Below, one piece after another: positions 17,755 to 28,870 of a DNA stretch of 64,000 nucleotides. The translations under genes and the position numbers were made by a program. The notes below the pieces were generated by a model. That model was not told the DNA's origin, searched no databases, and saw only the letters and a program-made list of their open reading frames with translations. This DNA is from Acidobacteriota bacterium (GTDB lineage: Bacteria > Acidobacteriota > Terriglobia > Bryobacterales > Bryobacteraceae): positions 1 to 64,000 of the forward strand of contig JAFKEE010000046.1 in assembly GCA_017307505.1 (NCBI GenBank). The letters run 5' to 3'. Every line of letters begins with the position of its first letter. Positions within the stretch are counted from its first letter, which is position 1.

Positions 17755-17769
17755 AACCGTTAAACGGTT
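17755..17769. promoter_or_regulatory. Perfect dyad AACCGTT-A-AACGGTT
   Basis: A perfect 7+1+7 palindrome lies 48 bases upstream of the malectin-regulator start (17707) and 224 bases upstream of the divergent esterase start (17993). Its position in this divergent promoter region makes it a good operator candidate, possibly for the regulator itself. Confidence 0.45.
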
Positions 17770-17851
17770 CACTTCGGCCGGTTTGCTTCGACCCCAACGT
17801 GAAGATTCCACGAGGATTGAACAGGATATACAGTACCAAACCTAACCCTGA

Positions 17852-20468
<2,617 letters not shown>

Positions 20469-20475
20469 GAATGTC

Positions 20476-22065
20476 ATGAAGACTCTTTTTACCCTCCTGT
20501 TTGTCCTGAGCCCCGCTCTGTTGCCAGCGGTGGCGGCACCGGCGCCGGTGAAGATCGAAGGCGGCCTCGTGCAGGGCGTTGCGGACGGAGATTTGACCGT
20601 CTACAAAGGCATCCCATTCGCGGCGCCTCCAGTGGGTGATCTGCGGTGGCGCGCTCCGAGGCCGGTAACCGGATGGCAGGGGGTCCGGGAAGCCGCGCAG
20701 TTTGGGCCAGGGTGTATTCCAGGCATGGGTGGCCCACCCGCAGGCGGGGTGAGCGAAGACTGTCTGTATCTCAACGTCTGGACTCCGGCGAAATCGCCGA
20801 AGGAGCGTGTTCCGGTTTTGGTCTGGATCTACGGTGGAGGCTTCAACGCCGGGGCCACCTCCGTGCCGGACTATAGCGGGGAGAAGCTGGCCAAACGCGG
20901 CGTGGTGCTGGTCAGCATCGCTTACCGCGTGGGGATCCTCGGCTTCTTTGCGCATCCGGGGTTGAGCGCGGAGTCGCCGCAGCATGTCTCGGGCAACTAC
21001 GGCCTGCTGGATATGATTGCCGGGCTGCAGTGGATCCAGAAGAACATCGCGGCGTTCGGAGGGGATCCGAAGCGGGTCACGATCTTCGGCGAGTCGGCGG
21101 GCGGGATTGCAGTGAGCATGCTGAGCGTCTCTCCGCTGGCCAAGGGACTTTTTCACGGAGCAATCTCGCAGAGCGGGGGCTCCTTTGGGCCCTCCAGCGT
21201 GACGCCTGTGCCTGGCGAGAACATGCGTGTGCTGGCGGATGCGGAAGCTTCGGGCGCCGAGTTCGGCAAGTCTGCGAACGCACCGTCGATACAGGCGTTC
21301 AGGGCGCTGAACTCCACTCAACTGGCCGAGGCGGCGCGCAAGCAGCGAGGCATGGCATGGCCGATCGTGGACGGCTGGGTGATTCCGGATGACCAGTACC
21401 GGCTTTACGAGTCGGGGCAGTTCAACGATACGCCCATTCTGGTGGGCTACAACTCGGACGAGGGCGCGAGTTTCTCGCCGGCCCGTACTCCGGAGGATTA
21501 CATTGCAGCGGTGAAGAAGCGCTATGGTCCGTTTGCGGACAAGCTGCTGCAGGCGTATCCGACAGAGGCAACCTCAGTGCCGAAGACCGCGCGGGACCTG
21601 ATGCGCGACTCAGCTTTCGGCTGGCATACCTGGGTGTGGGCGAGGCTTCAGTCCTCCCGAGGGAAAGGCAAGGCCTACTATTACTACTTCGACCAGCACC
21701 CCGACTATCCGGCAGGCTCACCGCAGGCGGGGCGCGGCTCTCCGCACGGCGCCGAGGTGGTGTATGTTTTCCAGCACCTGGAGAACGTGAAGCGGACTGT
21801 GACCGACGAGGACCGTCAAATCTCAGATGCGATGGCGGCGTACTGGACGAACTTCGCCAAGCACCTGAGGCCGGATGGCGACGGGCTGCCCCCGTGGCCC
21901 GCGTTCAGCGACAAGAGCCCCGTGGTCATGTACTTCGCGGGCAAGCCGCATACCGGACCAGTGCCCAGCGAGCCCTCGCTGCGGATCCTGGATGGCTACT
22001 TCGCATGGAGAAGGAGTCCCGAAGGTACGGTGACGAAGCCACCGGAGCGCAAACCCGCTCGTTGA
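20476..22065 (+). CDS. Secreted type B carboxylesterase
   Basis: 529 residues with a signal peptide (LFTLLFVLSPALLPAVAA). Family signatures are complete: ISEDCLYLNVW-like GVSEDCLYLNVWTP, oxyanion WIYGGGFNAGA, nucleophile elbow FGESAGGIAV (Ser near residue 210), acidic residue in YNSDEGASF and His in GSPHGAEVVYVF. The usual carboxylesterase length is about 500-540 residues. It starts seven bases after the E-set esterase stop (GGAATGTCATG), so it is co-transcribed. Substrate is not predictable; in this context acetyl or aryl ester removal from plant polymers is plausible. Confidence 0.92.
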   Translation: MKTLFTLLFVLSPALLPAVAAPAPVKIEGGLVQGVADGDLTVYKGIPFAAPPVGDLRWRAPRPVTGWQGVREAAQFGPGCIPGMGGPPAGGVSEDCLYLNVWTPAKSPKERVPVLVWIYGGGFNAGATSVPDYSGEKLAKRGVVLVSIAYRVGILGFFAHPGLSAESPQHVSGNYGLLDMIAGLQWIQKNIAAFGGDPKRVTIFGESAGGIAVSMLSVSPLAKGLFHGAISQSGGSFGPSSVTPVPGENMRVLADAEASGAEFGKSANAPSIQAFRALNSTQLAEAARKQRGMAWPIVDGWVIPDDQYRLYESGQFNDTPILVGYNSDEGASFSPARTPEDYIAAVKKRYGPFADKLLQAYPTEATSVPKTARDLMRDSAFGWHTWVWARLQSSRGKGKAYYYYFDQHPDYPAGSPQAGRGSPHGAEVVYVFQHLENVKRTVTDEDRQISDAMAAYWTNFAKHLRPDGDGLPPWPAFSDKSPVVMYFAGKPHTGPVPSEPSLRILDGYFAWRRSPEGTVTKPPERKPAR

Positions 22066-22107
22066 GAGTCCGGCCTAATCTGAAAGTCGATCGAGTCAGG
22101 CAATCGT

Positions 22108-24648
22108 ATGTTCCAGCAATCCCGTGCACTCCTGGGGATCGCCCTGATCCTCTGTATTCCCCTGTCCGGAGCGGATTTCGCCATGAAGGTCACCGAGAAC
22201 GGTTACCTGGACACGCAGGGCTTTAGCGTCATTCTCTATCAAAGTACTTTTCATCCGATCTTCCTCGACCAGAAGACCACGGCCATGGAGGTGATCCTGC
22301 ATGGCCATCGCATCGCGACGAATGGCGATGTGCGGTTGCTGGCCACGCCCGAGCAATGGGACCAGGTAGCGCAGTTGAAGGGGAAGCAGGCAGACAAGGA
22401 AAACAACCGTCTGACGGCGACCTTGTCCTACCCCGATTACCAACTGGATTACCGCGTGGAGGTGGCCGCCGAACCGGGTGGCGTGCGGGTGAGTGTGAAT
22501 CTCGACAAACCTCTGCCGGAGAAACTGGCAGGCCGCGCGGGGTTCAACCTGGAGTTCCTGCCCTCGGCCTACATCGGGAAAAGCTATGCGCTGGATGGCA
22601 AGGTGTTCGGCATGTTTCCGCGCAGTCCCGGGGATCCGATGGAGAAGGTCGCAACTTCGGCCGATGATCCGAAGCGCCTGCCCTATCAGCGGGAGTGGGA
22701 TGAGGCAAGAGGGTATCTGCAGCCGCGTCCCATCGTGACCGGGCAGAGCATCACGATGGCGGTGGAGGATCCGCTGTACAGGCTTACCGTTCAGTCGGAG
22801 AACGTTCCATTGGGTCTCTATGATGGGCGCAACCGGGCGCAGAACGGCTGGTTCGTGCTGCGCTCGATGATTCCGGCGGGCAAGACCGAAGGCGCGGTGG
22901 TGTGGCACATCCGGCCGGACGTGATGCCGAACTGGACACGTCCGCCGATGATCGCTCACAGCCAGGCCGGATATCCTCCGGACTTTCCGAAGGCCGCCAT
23001 CCTGGAACTGGATCCGAAGTTCAAGGGGCCGGGCACGGCCAAAGTGATGAGGCTCCGGGAGGACGGCACCTACAAGCAGGTGTTCGAAGGGCCGATCGCG
23101 GCGCGTGTTCCCTGGCTCCGTTACGAGTACGCGAAGTTCGACTTTTCGGCGGTGAGGGATCCAGGGTTGTATGTGATCGAGTACGCCGGACAGCGGACCG
23201 AATTGTTCCCCATCGGGAAGGACGTCTACAGCAAGTCGTGGCAGCCGAGCCTGGACACCTACCTGGCTGTGGCGATGGACCATGTGTCCGTCCGTGAGGG
23301 TTACCGGCTGTGGCATGGGGTATCGCACCTGGATGATGCCCGGCAGGCGCCGCCAAACCAGCAGCATTTTGATGGATGGTCAATGGGTCCGAACATCGAC
23401 TCTCCGTTCAAGCCCGGCGAACACATTCCGGGATTGAATGTGGGTGGATGGTATGACGCCGGGGACTTCGATATCCAGACCCGCAGCCAGTTCTCGGTGA
23501 TTCAAGATCTCGCCCTGGCGCACCGGGCGTTTGGCCTGAAGTGGGATGAACTCACCGTGGACTGGAAGGCGCGTTCCGTGGAGATGCACCGCCCGGACGG
23601 GATTCCGGATACCGTGCAGCAGGTGAAGCACGGCGTGTTGCAGGTGCTGGCGCAGATTAAAGCGGTGGGCCATGCCTTCCCTGTCATCGAGGAACCGACG
23701 CTGCGGCAGTATACGCATCTGGGCGACGGAGCGTCGAAGACGGATGGGCGGATCTACTCCGAGAAGCTGGGGCCGCATGATGTGGACGGCAATTTCTCGG
23801 GCAATCCGGACGACCGGTGGGCGTTCACGACGAAGTCGGGCGGTATGCAGTATGGCGCGGCGGCTTCGCTGGCGGCCGCCGCTCCGGTGCTGAAAGGGTT
23901 TGACGACGCCCTGGCGAAGGAGTGCCTGGATACGGCTGTGAAGATCTGGGAGGACGAGCATGCGAATCCGACGCCCAGTGTGAGCCGCCCGGGGTCCTTC
24001 AATCCACCGGCTGCGATGCTGGCGGGCGAGGAGTGGAATGCAGCCGTGCACCTGTTGATTGCCACGAACGGGGGTGCCGCTTACAAAAAGCGTGTCCTGG
24101 AGCTGTTCCCGACCGTGTCTCAGCGATTCGGGTTTGGCGCCTGGTCTGCCGTGCACATTCTGCCGTTCATGGATAGCGAGTTCAAGAAGCAGTTCGAGGC
24201 GGCCACGAAGGCCTACGTGGAGCAGTTGGACAAAGAGCTGGCCGCGACGCCGTTCGGAGTCCCGCCCAGCCGGGGTACGTGGGGCGGTTCAGCGGCAGTC
24301 ATCGATCTCGGCGTGCGGATGTATTTCCTGCACAAGGCATTTCCGGAGATCGTGAGCAAGGACTACACGCTGCGGGCGGCAAACTACATCCTGGGCACGC
24401 ACCCGGTGTCGAGCACCTCCTATGTATCGGCGGTCGGCACGACTTCGAAGCTGAAGGCTTATGGCAACAACCGGGCCGACGGTTCATTCATTCCAGGCGG
24501 AGTGATCCCGGGCTATATCGTGATCCGGCCGGATTTCCCGGAGTGCATCGACGACTTCGGATTCCTGTGGTTTGAGAACGAGTACATTGTCGGGGTGGCC
24601 AGCAGGTGGATCCTGGCGGCCAATGCGGCGGACGCGCTGGTGCGATAG
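22108..24648 (+). CDS. Secreted GH9 glycoside hydrolase (endoglucanase type) with CelD_N domain
   Basis: 846 residues with signal peptide MFQQSRALLGIALILCIPLS. The N-terminal 270 residues form a beta-rich region not found in minimal GH9 enzymes. A CelD_N Ig-like module follows at about 285-375 (AHSQAGYPPDFPKAAILELD, GLYVIEYAG), and then the GH9 (alpha/alpha)6 domain to the end. The catalytic DAGD is in NVGGWYDAGDFDIQTRSQ near residue 448; the acid Glu is expected in FLWFENEYIVG near 815, and the HP-containing ILGTHPVSSTSYVSAVG segment is conserved. It cleaves beta-1,4-glucans or mixed-linkage hemicellulose, probably outside the cytoplasm. Confidence 0.88.
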   Translation: MFQQSRALLGIALILCIPLSGADFAMKVTENGYLDTQGFSVILYQSTFHPIFLDQKTTAMEVILHGHRIATNGDVRLLATPEQWDQVAQLKGKQADKENNRLTATLSYPDYQLDYRVEVAAEPGGVRVSVNLDKPLPEKLAGRAGFNLEFLPSAYIGKSYALDGKVFGMFPRSPGDPMEKVATSADDPKRLPYQREWDEARGYLQPRPIVTGQSITMAVEDPLYRLTVQSENVPLGLYDGRNRAQNGWFVLRSMIPAGKTEGAVVWHIRPDVMPNWTRPPMIAHSQAGYPPDFPKAAILELDPKFKGPGTAKVMRLREDGTYKQVFEGPIAARVPWLRYEYAKFDFSAVRDPGLYVIEYAGQRTELFPIGKDVYSKSWQPSLDTYLAVAMDHVSVREGYRLWHGVSHLDDARQAPPNQQHFDGWSMGPNIDSPFKPGEHIPGLNVGGWYDAGDFDIQTRSQFSVIQDLALAHRAFGLKWDELTVDWKARSVEMHRPDGIPDTVQQVKHGVLQVLAQIKAVGHAFPVIEEPTLRQYTHLGDGASKTDGRIYSEKLGPHDVDGNFSGNPDDRWAFTTKSGGMQYGAAASLAAAAPVLKGFDDALAKECLDTAVKIWEDEHANPTPSVSRPGSFNPPAAMLAGEEWNAAVHLLIATNGGAAYKKRVLELFPTVSQRFGFGAWSAVHILPFMDSEFKKQFEAATKAYVEQLDKELAATPFGVPPSRGTWGGSAAVIDLGVRMYFLHKAFPEIVSKDYTLRAANYILGTHPVSSTSYVSAVGTTSKLKAYGNNRADGSFIPGGVIPGYIVIRPDFPECIDDFGFLWFENEYIVGVASRWILAANAADALVR

Positions 24649-24694
24649 GCGCGGGTAATTGCCGGATCAACATCAACAACAAACGAGGTTCACC

Positions 24695-25762
24695 ATGCAG
24701 AAGATTCTTTCTCGTGTTGCGATGATCGCGCTGGGGCTGGCGGTGCTGGCTCCGGCGCAGGTCAAGACGGAGGTGCCGCCGGTGGAGGCCAGCGCCAAGC
24801 CAGTGAAGGTCGAACCGATCAAGATTCACGGCGCGGCGCTGGAGGGCAACCTGGAAGGGAACGCGGTCGACCGCGATGTACTGGTCTTCCTGCCGCCCAG
24901 CTATGCGAAGGAGAAAAAGCGGCGCTACCCAGTGGTGTATGCGCTGCACGGCTACAGCATTGGAGCGGAGCAGTGGTCGAAGGAGATCCACGTTCCGCAG
25001 ACCATTGAGGGCGCCTTCGCGAAGGGGGCGCAGGAGATGATCGTGGTGCTGCCGGATTCGAAGACGGTGCACAACGGGTCGATGTACTCGAGTTCGGTGA
25101 CGACGGGCGATTTTGAACAGTTCATCGCGCGCGACGTGGTGGCCTACATCGACGCGCACTACCGGACGATCCCGAAGCGGACGAGCCGCGGCCTGGTGGG
25201 GCATTCGATGGGCGGCTACGGTGCAAGCCGCATCGGCATGAGGCACTCCGACGTGTTCGGGAGCCTGTACATCATGAGCCCGTGCTGCATGTCGCCGCGC
25301 GGCGGCGGACCGGCGAATCCGGCGATGGAGAAGGCCCTGGCGGCGGTGAAGACGCCAGCCGATTCGGCGACGCTGCCGTTCGGCTTGAGGGCACAGCTCG
25401 CGACCGCAGCCGCATGGTCGCCGAATCCGAAGAATCCGCCGCTGTATCTGGATCTGCCTATGAAAGACGGCGTGGTCCAGCAGGATGTATTAGCGCGCTG
25501 GACGGCGAATGCTCCGCTGGCGTTTGTCCACCAGTACGTCGGGAATCTGAAGATGTACCGGGGGATTTCGATGGACGTGGGCGACCAGGACGGGCTGAAG
25601 AATGACGCCACGAAGCTGCATGAGGTGATGGACACCTACGGCATTGCGAACAGTTTCGAGATCTATTCCGGCACCCACACGAGCGCGGTGGCGGTGCGGT
25701 TCCAGAACTACGTCATGCCGTTCTTCAGCAAGCACCTCTGCAGTGGAACGAACTGCCAGTGA
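24695..25762 (+). CDS. Secreted esterase, alpha/beta-hydrolase of the esterase D/CE1 type
   Basis: 355 residues from MQKILSRVAM with a GAGGT ribosome site upstream and a signal peptide ending at APAQ. It lacks the E-set domain of the three larger esterases. Motifs: YPVVYALHGYSIGAEQW (oxyanion), nucleophile in VGHSMGGYGASR near residue 172, and His in YSGTHTSAVAVRF near 328. A CC pair (SPCCMSPRGGG) follows the nucleophile. Located between the GH9 and GH51 genes, it is likely an acetyl- or feruloyl-esterase accessory to arabinoxylan breakdown. Confidence 0.85.
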   Translation: MQKILSRVAMIALGLAVLAPAQVKTEVPPVEASAKPVKVEPIKIHGAALEGNLEGNAVDRDVLVFLPPSYAKEKKRRYPVVYALHGYSIGAEQWSKEIHVPQTIEGAFAKGAQEMIVVLPDSKTVHNGSMYSSSVTTGDFEQFIARDVVAYIDAHYRTIPKRTSRGLVGHSMGGYGASRIGMRHSDVFGSLYIMSPCCMSPRGGGPANPAMEKALAAVKTPADSATLPFGLRAQLATAAAWSPNPKNPPLYLDLPMKDGVVQQDVLARWTANAPLAFVHQYVGNLKMYRGISMDVGDQDGLKNDATKLHEVMDTYGIANSFEIYSGTHTSAVAVRFQNYVMPFFSKHLCSGTNCQ

Positions 25763-25809
25763 CCGAAAGGGAATGCTGACAGGAAGTACCGATGAATTGG
25801 AGTTGTGAC

Positions 25810-27972
25810 ATGAGATTCTTTTCGATCTGGTGCGCGGCGCCTGTGCTGTTTGCGGCCCTCGCTGGATCCACGGCGGCCCAGTCGGTAGCTGTCCGCATCG
25901 ATGCCAGCCACACGGGGCAGCCCATCAGCAAGCTGGTGTTCGGCGGCTTCATGGAGCCGGCGACGACACAGGTCTGGGCTGAGATGCTGGCCGACCGGAA
26001 GTTCTACTATGCGATTAACTCCAAACCCGAACCCGCCGCGCCCACTGGAGGGTTCGGCCGGCGGGGGCCCCGCCGGCGCTGGCTGCCTGTCGGCGGGGAC
26101 CAGTTCGTCGTAATGGATAGCAAGAGTCCATATGTGGGGGAGTGGAGCCCGCTCATCGAGGTCGAGACGGCGGCGGCGCGCGGGATCAGCCAGGCGGGGA
26201 TTGCGCTCAGGGCCGGCAGGGCCTATACAGGGCGCGTTGTGCTGAGCGGCGGTCCAGGTGTCAAAGTCGATGTCAGCCTGATCTGGGGGCCGAATGCGGA
26301 GGACCGTCAGACGGTCAGTTTCGGAAAGCTAACGGCGGGCTACACGAAGTTCCCGCTGAAGTTCACGGCCAAGGCGGACACCACGCAGGGCCGGATTGAG
26401 ATTACCGGGATGGGCGGCGGTTCGTTCCACGTTGGGGCTGTCTCGCTGATGCCAGCGGACAATCTCTCTGGCTTCAAGGCGGCCAGTGTGCGGCTACTGA
26501 AGGAACAGGGTATCGGGATCGCCCGTTGGCCCGGCGGGAACTTCGTTTCGGCCTACGACTGGCGGGACGGGCTCGGCGATGCCGACAAAAGGCCCCCGCG
26601 CCGGGAACTGGCCTGGAACGGAATGGAGACGAACGACATGGGGATCGACGACTTCATGACGTTCTGCCGACTGCTGAATGCGGAGCCGTACATTGCGGTG
26701 AATACCGGATTGGGCGATGCTCACTCGGCCGCTGAAGAGGTCGAGTATGTGAACGGCCCGGCCACCAGCCCGATGGGCAAGCTGCGCGCGGTAAACGGGC
26801 ATGCGGCTCCCTATGGCGTGAAGATCTGGGGGATCGGCAACGAAATGTATGGTCCCTGGCAGTGGGGCCATATGGATGTGACGCAGTACCCGGACAAGCA
26901 CAATCTGTTCGTGCGGGCGATGCGAAAGGTCGATCCTACGATCAAGGTGATTGCTTCGAGCGCCACGCCGGAGGAGTTGTCCTGGACCTACATCGAGAAC
27001 CGCCAACTGGGCACCTTCCCGGAACGGGAGGCGGTGAACGACAAGGTGCCATTCGCCTTCGGGACCAAGTACGACTGGACAGGCGCCCTGCTGGCGCACT
27101 CTGCGGAGTATATCGACTACCTGGGTGAGCACTTCTACGGCTACCCTCACCTGTCGATCGATGGTCCCACCCAGCAGTTTGTCGAGGCGAACGATTCCAT
27201 TGCGGATCGGGTGCGGCGCATGCCGAATAAGGTCCAGATGAAGTTCGAAGCCTGGGCGGAATACCTGAAGCGGATGCCGTCGCTCAAGGATAAGGACATC
27301 CGGTTCGCCTTCGATGAATGGGCGCCGAGGAACCGGCCGGTGAGCCCGTCGAGCGCGGCTCCGGTGAGCAGTCTGATGTTGAATCCGATGACGAATGCGC
27401 TGGTGTATCACGAGTTCTTCCGGCACTCGGACATGGTCGCCCTGGGCGTGGCCACAGGCGGGATGGGCACGCTGGCACTGGATCCCTACGGCGAGGCGAT
27501 TGGCCTGAGGATGGAGGGCCTGGTGATGAAGGTGCTGCACGACCGGTTTGCCGGTGCACTGCCGGTTGCCGTCAGCGGAGATTCACCGCAGCCAACAATT
27601 AAGGGCACCGTGTGGGTAGACCTGCCGGAACATCCTTCGGGCAGCGCCACGCATCCGCTGGATGTGGTTGCGGCGTTGAGCTCCGATCGCAAGAAACTGG
27701 TGATCTCGGTTGTCAATCCGACAGAGACGAATCGGGAGTGCGAGTTGAGTCTGATGGGTGTGCAGGCCGGAGGAGCCGCGAGGATGTGGCAACTGACTGC
27801 GCCTCCTGGCATCGCTCCGGCGCCGGCCGGCCCGGGCCGGGGAGGGTTTACCGGGCCGCCAGCGACGATGTCGGAAAGTTCGCTGACGGACGCTCCGCGA
27901 AGGTTGACGCTGCCGCCGGCGAGCATCAGCGTGTATGAGATTGCGTTGAGCCCCAGTGGGGGTCAGCGGTAG
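25810..27972 (+). CDS. Secreted GH51-like alpha-L-arabinofuranosidase
   Basis: 720 residues from MRFFSIWCAAPVLFAAL (GGAG seven bases upstream); ATG 25792 is also in frame with its own AGGA. Signal peptide cleaves after STAAQ. An N-terminal carbohydrate-binding-like beta-sandwich occupies about 110-220 (GISQAGIALRAGRAYTGRVV). The catalytic barrel shows IARWPGGNFVSAYDWRDGLG, acid/base Glu in WGIGNEMYGPW (about residue 345) and nucleophile Glu in RFAFDEWAPR (about 504). A C-terminal beta-sandwich follows. An Ala/Pro/Gly insertion near 665-685 is lineage-like. Releases terminal arabinose from arabinoxylan or arabinan. Confidence 0.9.
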   Translation: MRFFSIWCAAPVLFAALAGSTAAQSVAVRIDASHTGQPISKLVFGGFMEPATTQVWAEMLADRKFYYAINSKPEPAAPTGGFGRRGPRRRWLPVGGDQFVVMDSKSPYVGEWSPLIEVETAAARGISQAGIALRAGRAYTGRVVLSGGPGVKVDVSLIWGPNAEDRQTVSFGKLTAGYTKFPLKFTAKADTTQGRIEITGMGGGSFHVGAVSLMPADNLSGFKAASVRLLKEQGIGIARWPGGNFVSAYDWRDGLGDADKRPPRRELAWNGMETNDMGIDDFMTFCRLLNAEPYIAVNTGLGDAHSAAEEVEYVNGPATSPMGKLRAVNGHAAPYGVKIWGIGNEMYGPWQWGHMDVTQYPDKHNLFVRAMRKVDPTIKVIASSATPEELSWTYIENRQLGTFPEREAVNDKVPFAFGTKYDWTGALLAHSAEYIDYLGEHFYGYPHLSIDGPTQQFVEANDSIADRVRRMPNKVQMKFEAWAEYLKRMPSLKDKDIRFAFDEWAPRNRPVSPSSAAPVSSLMLNPMTNALVYHEFFRHSDMVALGVATGGMGTLALDPYGEAIGLRMEGLVMKVLHDRFAGALPVAVSGDSPQPTIKGTVWVDLPEHPSGSATHPLDVVAALSSDRKKLVISVVNPTETNRECELSLMGVQAGGAARMWQLTAPPGIAPAPAGPGRGGFTGPPATMSESSLTDAPRRLTLPPASISVYEIALSPSGGQR

Positions 27973-28005
27973 CAGCCGGCCGCGAAGTTCCCTCCGCGTG
28001 AGAGG

Positions 28006-28860
28006 TCACCGTCTCTGGCGCTCCAGTTCCTGGAGGAAGGCCTTCTCACGCCCTGCCACGTAGGAGGAGTAGCCGGCGGGGTCGATGAAGACTTTGCTGC
28101 CCTGCTCCGGCAGACGGGCGAACTTGGCTTCGAGGCCGTAGTAGTCGCCGTGAGCGCCGAGGAAGATGTCACAGTGGAGGGCCTTCATCGTCGCGAAGGT
28201 GCGTTGAAAGTCCTGCGCGATTCCGGGATACCGCGGGTTGCTGACGAGTCGGAAGCCGGCGTTCACGTTGACGCTGCCGACGATGACGACGTCATAGGAC
28301 CTGCCGCCGTCCGTGACCTGCAGGGTCCAGGTGGTGCAGCCTTTGGTGTGCCCGGGTGTGAGATGGGCGGTGAGCGCGGCGCCGCCGAGTTTCACCTGGT
28401 CTCCGTCGTGAAGGACACGATCGACCTTGGTGGGGGGATAGAAGGATTGCGGCGAGTTTCCGTAGAAGAAGTCGGACCTGCCTCCGTCCTCGGTCACGGC
28501 GACATCAGGCTCCATGACCTCGTACCGGGCACCGGTTCGCTGCTTCACCAGGGCACTGCCCGCGTTGTGATCCCAGTGGGCGTGGCTGATGAGGAGAATC
28601 CTGACGTCGGCGAAGCGGAAGCCCAGTTGAGTGATGCTCGCTTCGAGCAGGGGCACCGAGCTTTCCAATCCGCTGTTGATGAGGATGTGGCCTTCCGGGG
28701 TGGTGATCAGGTAGGAGGCGAGCCCCCGCGTGCCGACATAGTAGAGGTTGCCGGCAATGCGATGAGGCGGAAAGGGCTCGCTCCAGCTTTTGGCATTCTG
28801 TGCCGCCGCTGCGGTCGCAAGGACCGCAGCGACAAGGCATCGAATCGCGATGTTGAGCAT
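28006..28860 (-). CDS. Subclass B3 metallo-beta-lactamase-fold hydrolase
   Basis: 284 residues with signal peptide (LNIAIRCLVAAVLATAAAAQ). Zinc ligands of subclass B3 are visible: LLISHAHWDHN (HxHxDH near residue 93), TPGHTKGCTTW (His near 170) and FLGAHGDYYGL (His near 236). The GLASYLITTPEGHILINSGL segment is also typical. It is periplasmic or secreted. B3 enzymes are common in environmental bacteria and may hydrolyse beta-lactams, but natural substrates are unclear. It starts 10 bases after the TonB-receptor stop, so it is probably in the same operon. Confidence 0.88.
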   Translation of the reverse strand: MLNIAIRCLVAAVLATAAAAQNAKSWSEPFPPHRIAGNLYYVGTRGLASYLITTPEGHILINSGLESSVPLLEASITQLGFRFADVRILLISHAHWDHNAGSALVKQRTGARYEVMEPDVAVTEDGGRSDFFYGNSPQSFYPPTKVDRVLHDGDQVKLGGAALTAHLTPGHTKGCTTWTLQVTDGGRSYDVVIVGSVNVNAGFRLVSNPRYPGIAQDFQRTFATMKALHCDIFLGAHGDYYGLEAKFARLPEQGSKVFIDPAGYSSYVAGREKAFLQELERQRR

Positions 28861-28870
28861 CTGGTTTCCA

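Noticed and set aside
28006-28860. Antibiotic-resistance gene call for the B3 enzyme
   Set aside because: The fold is supported but environmental B3 enzymes are diverse; resistance cannot be claimed from sequence and context.
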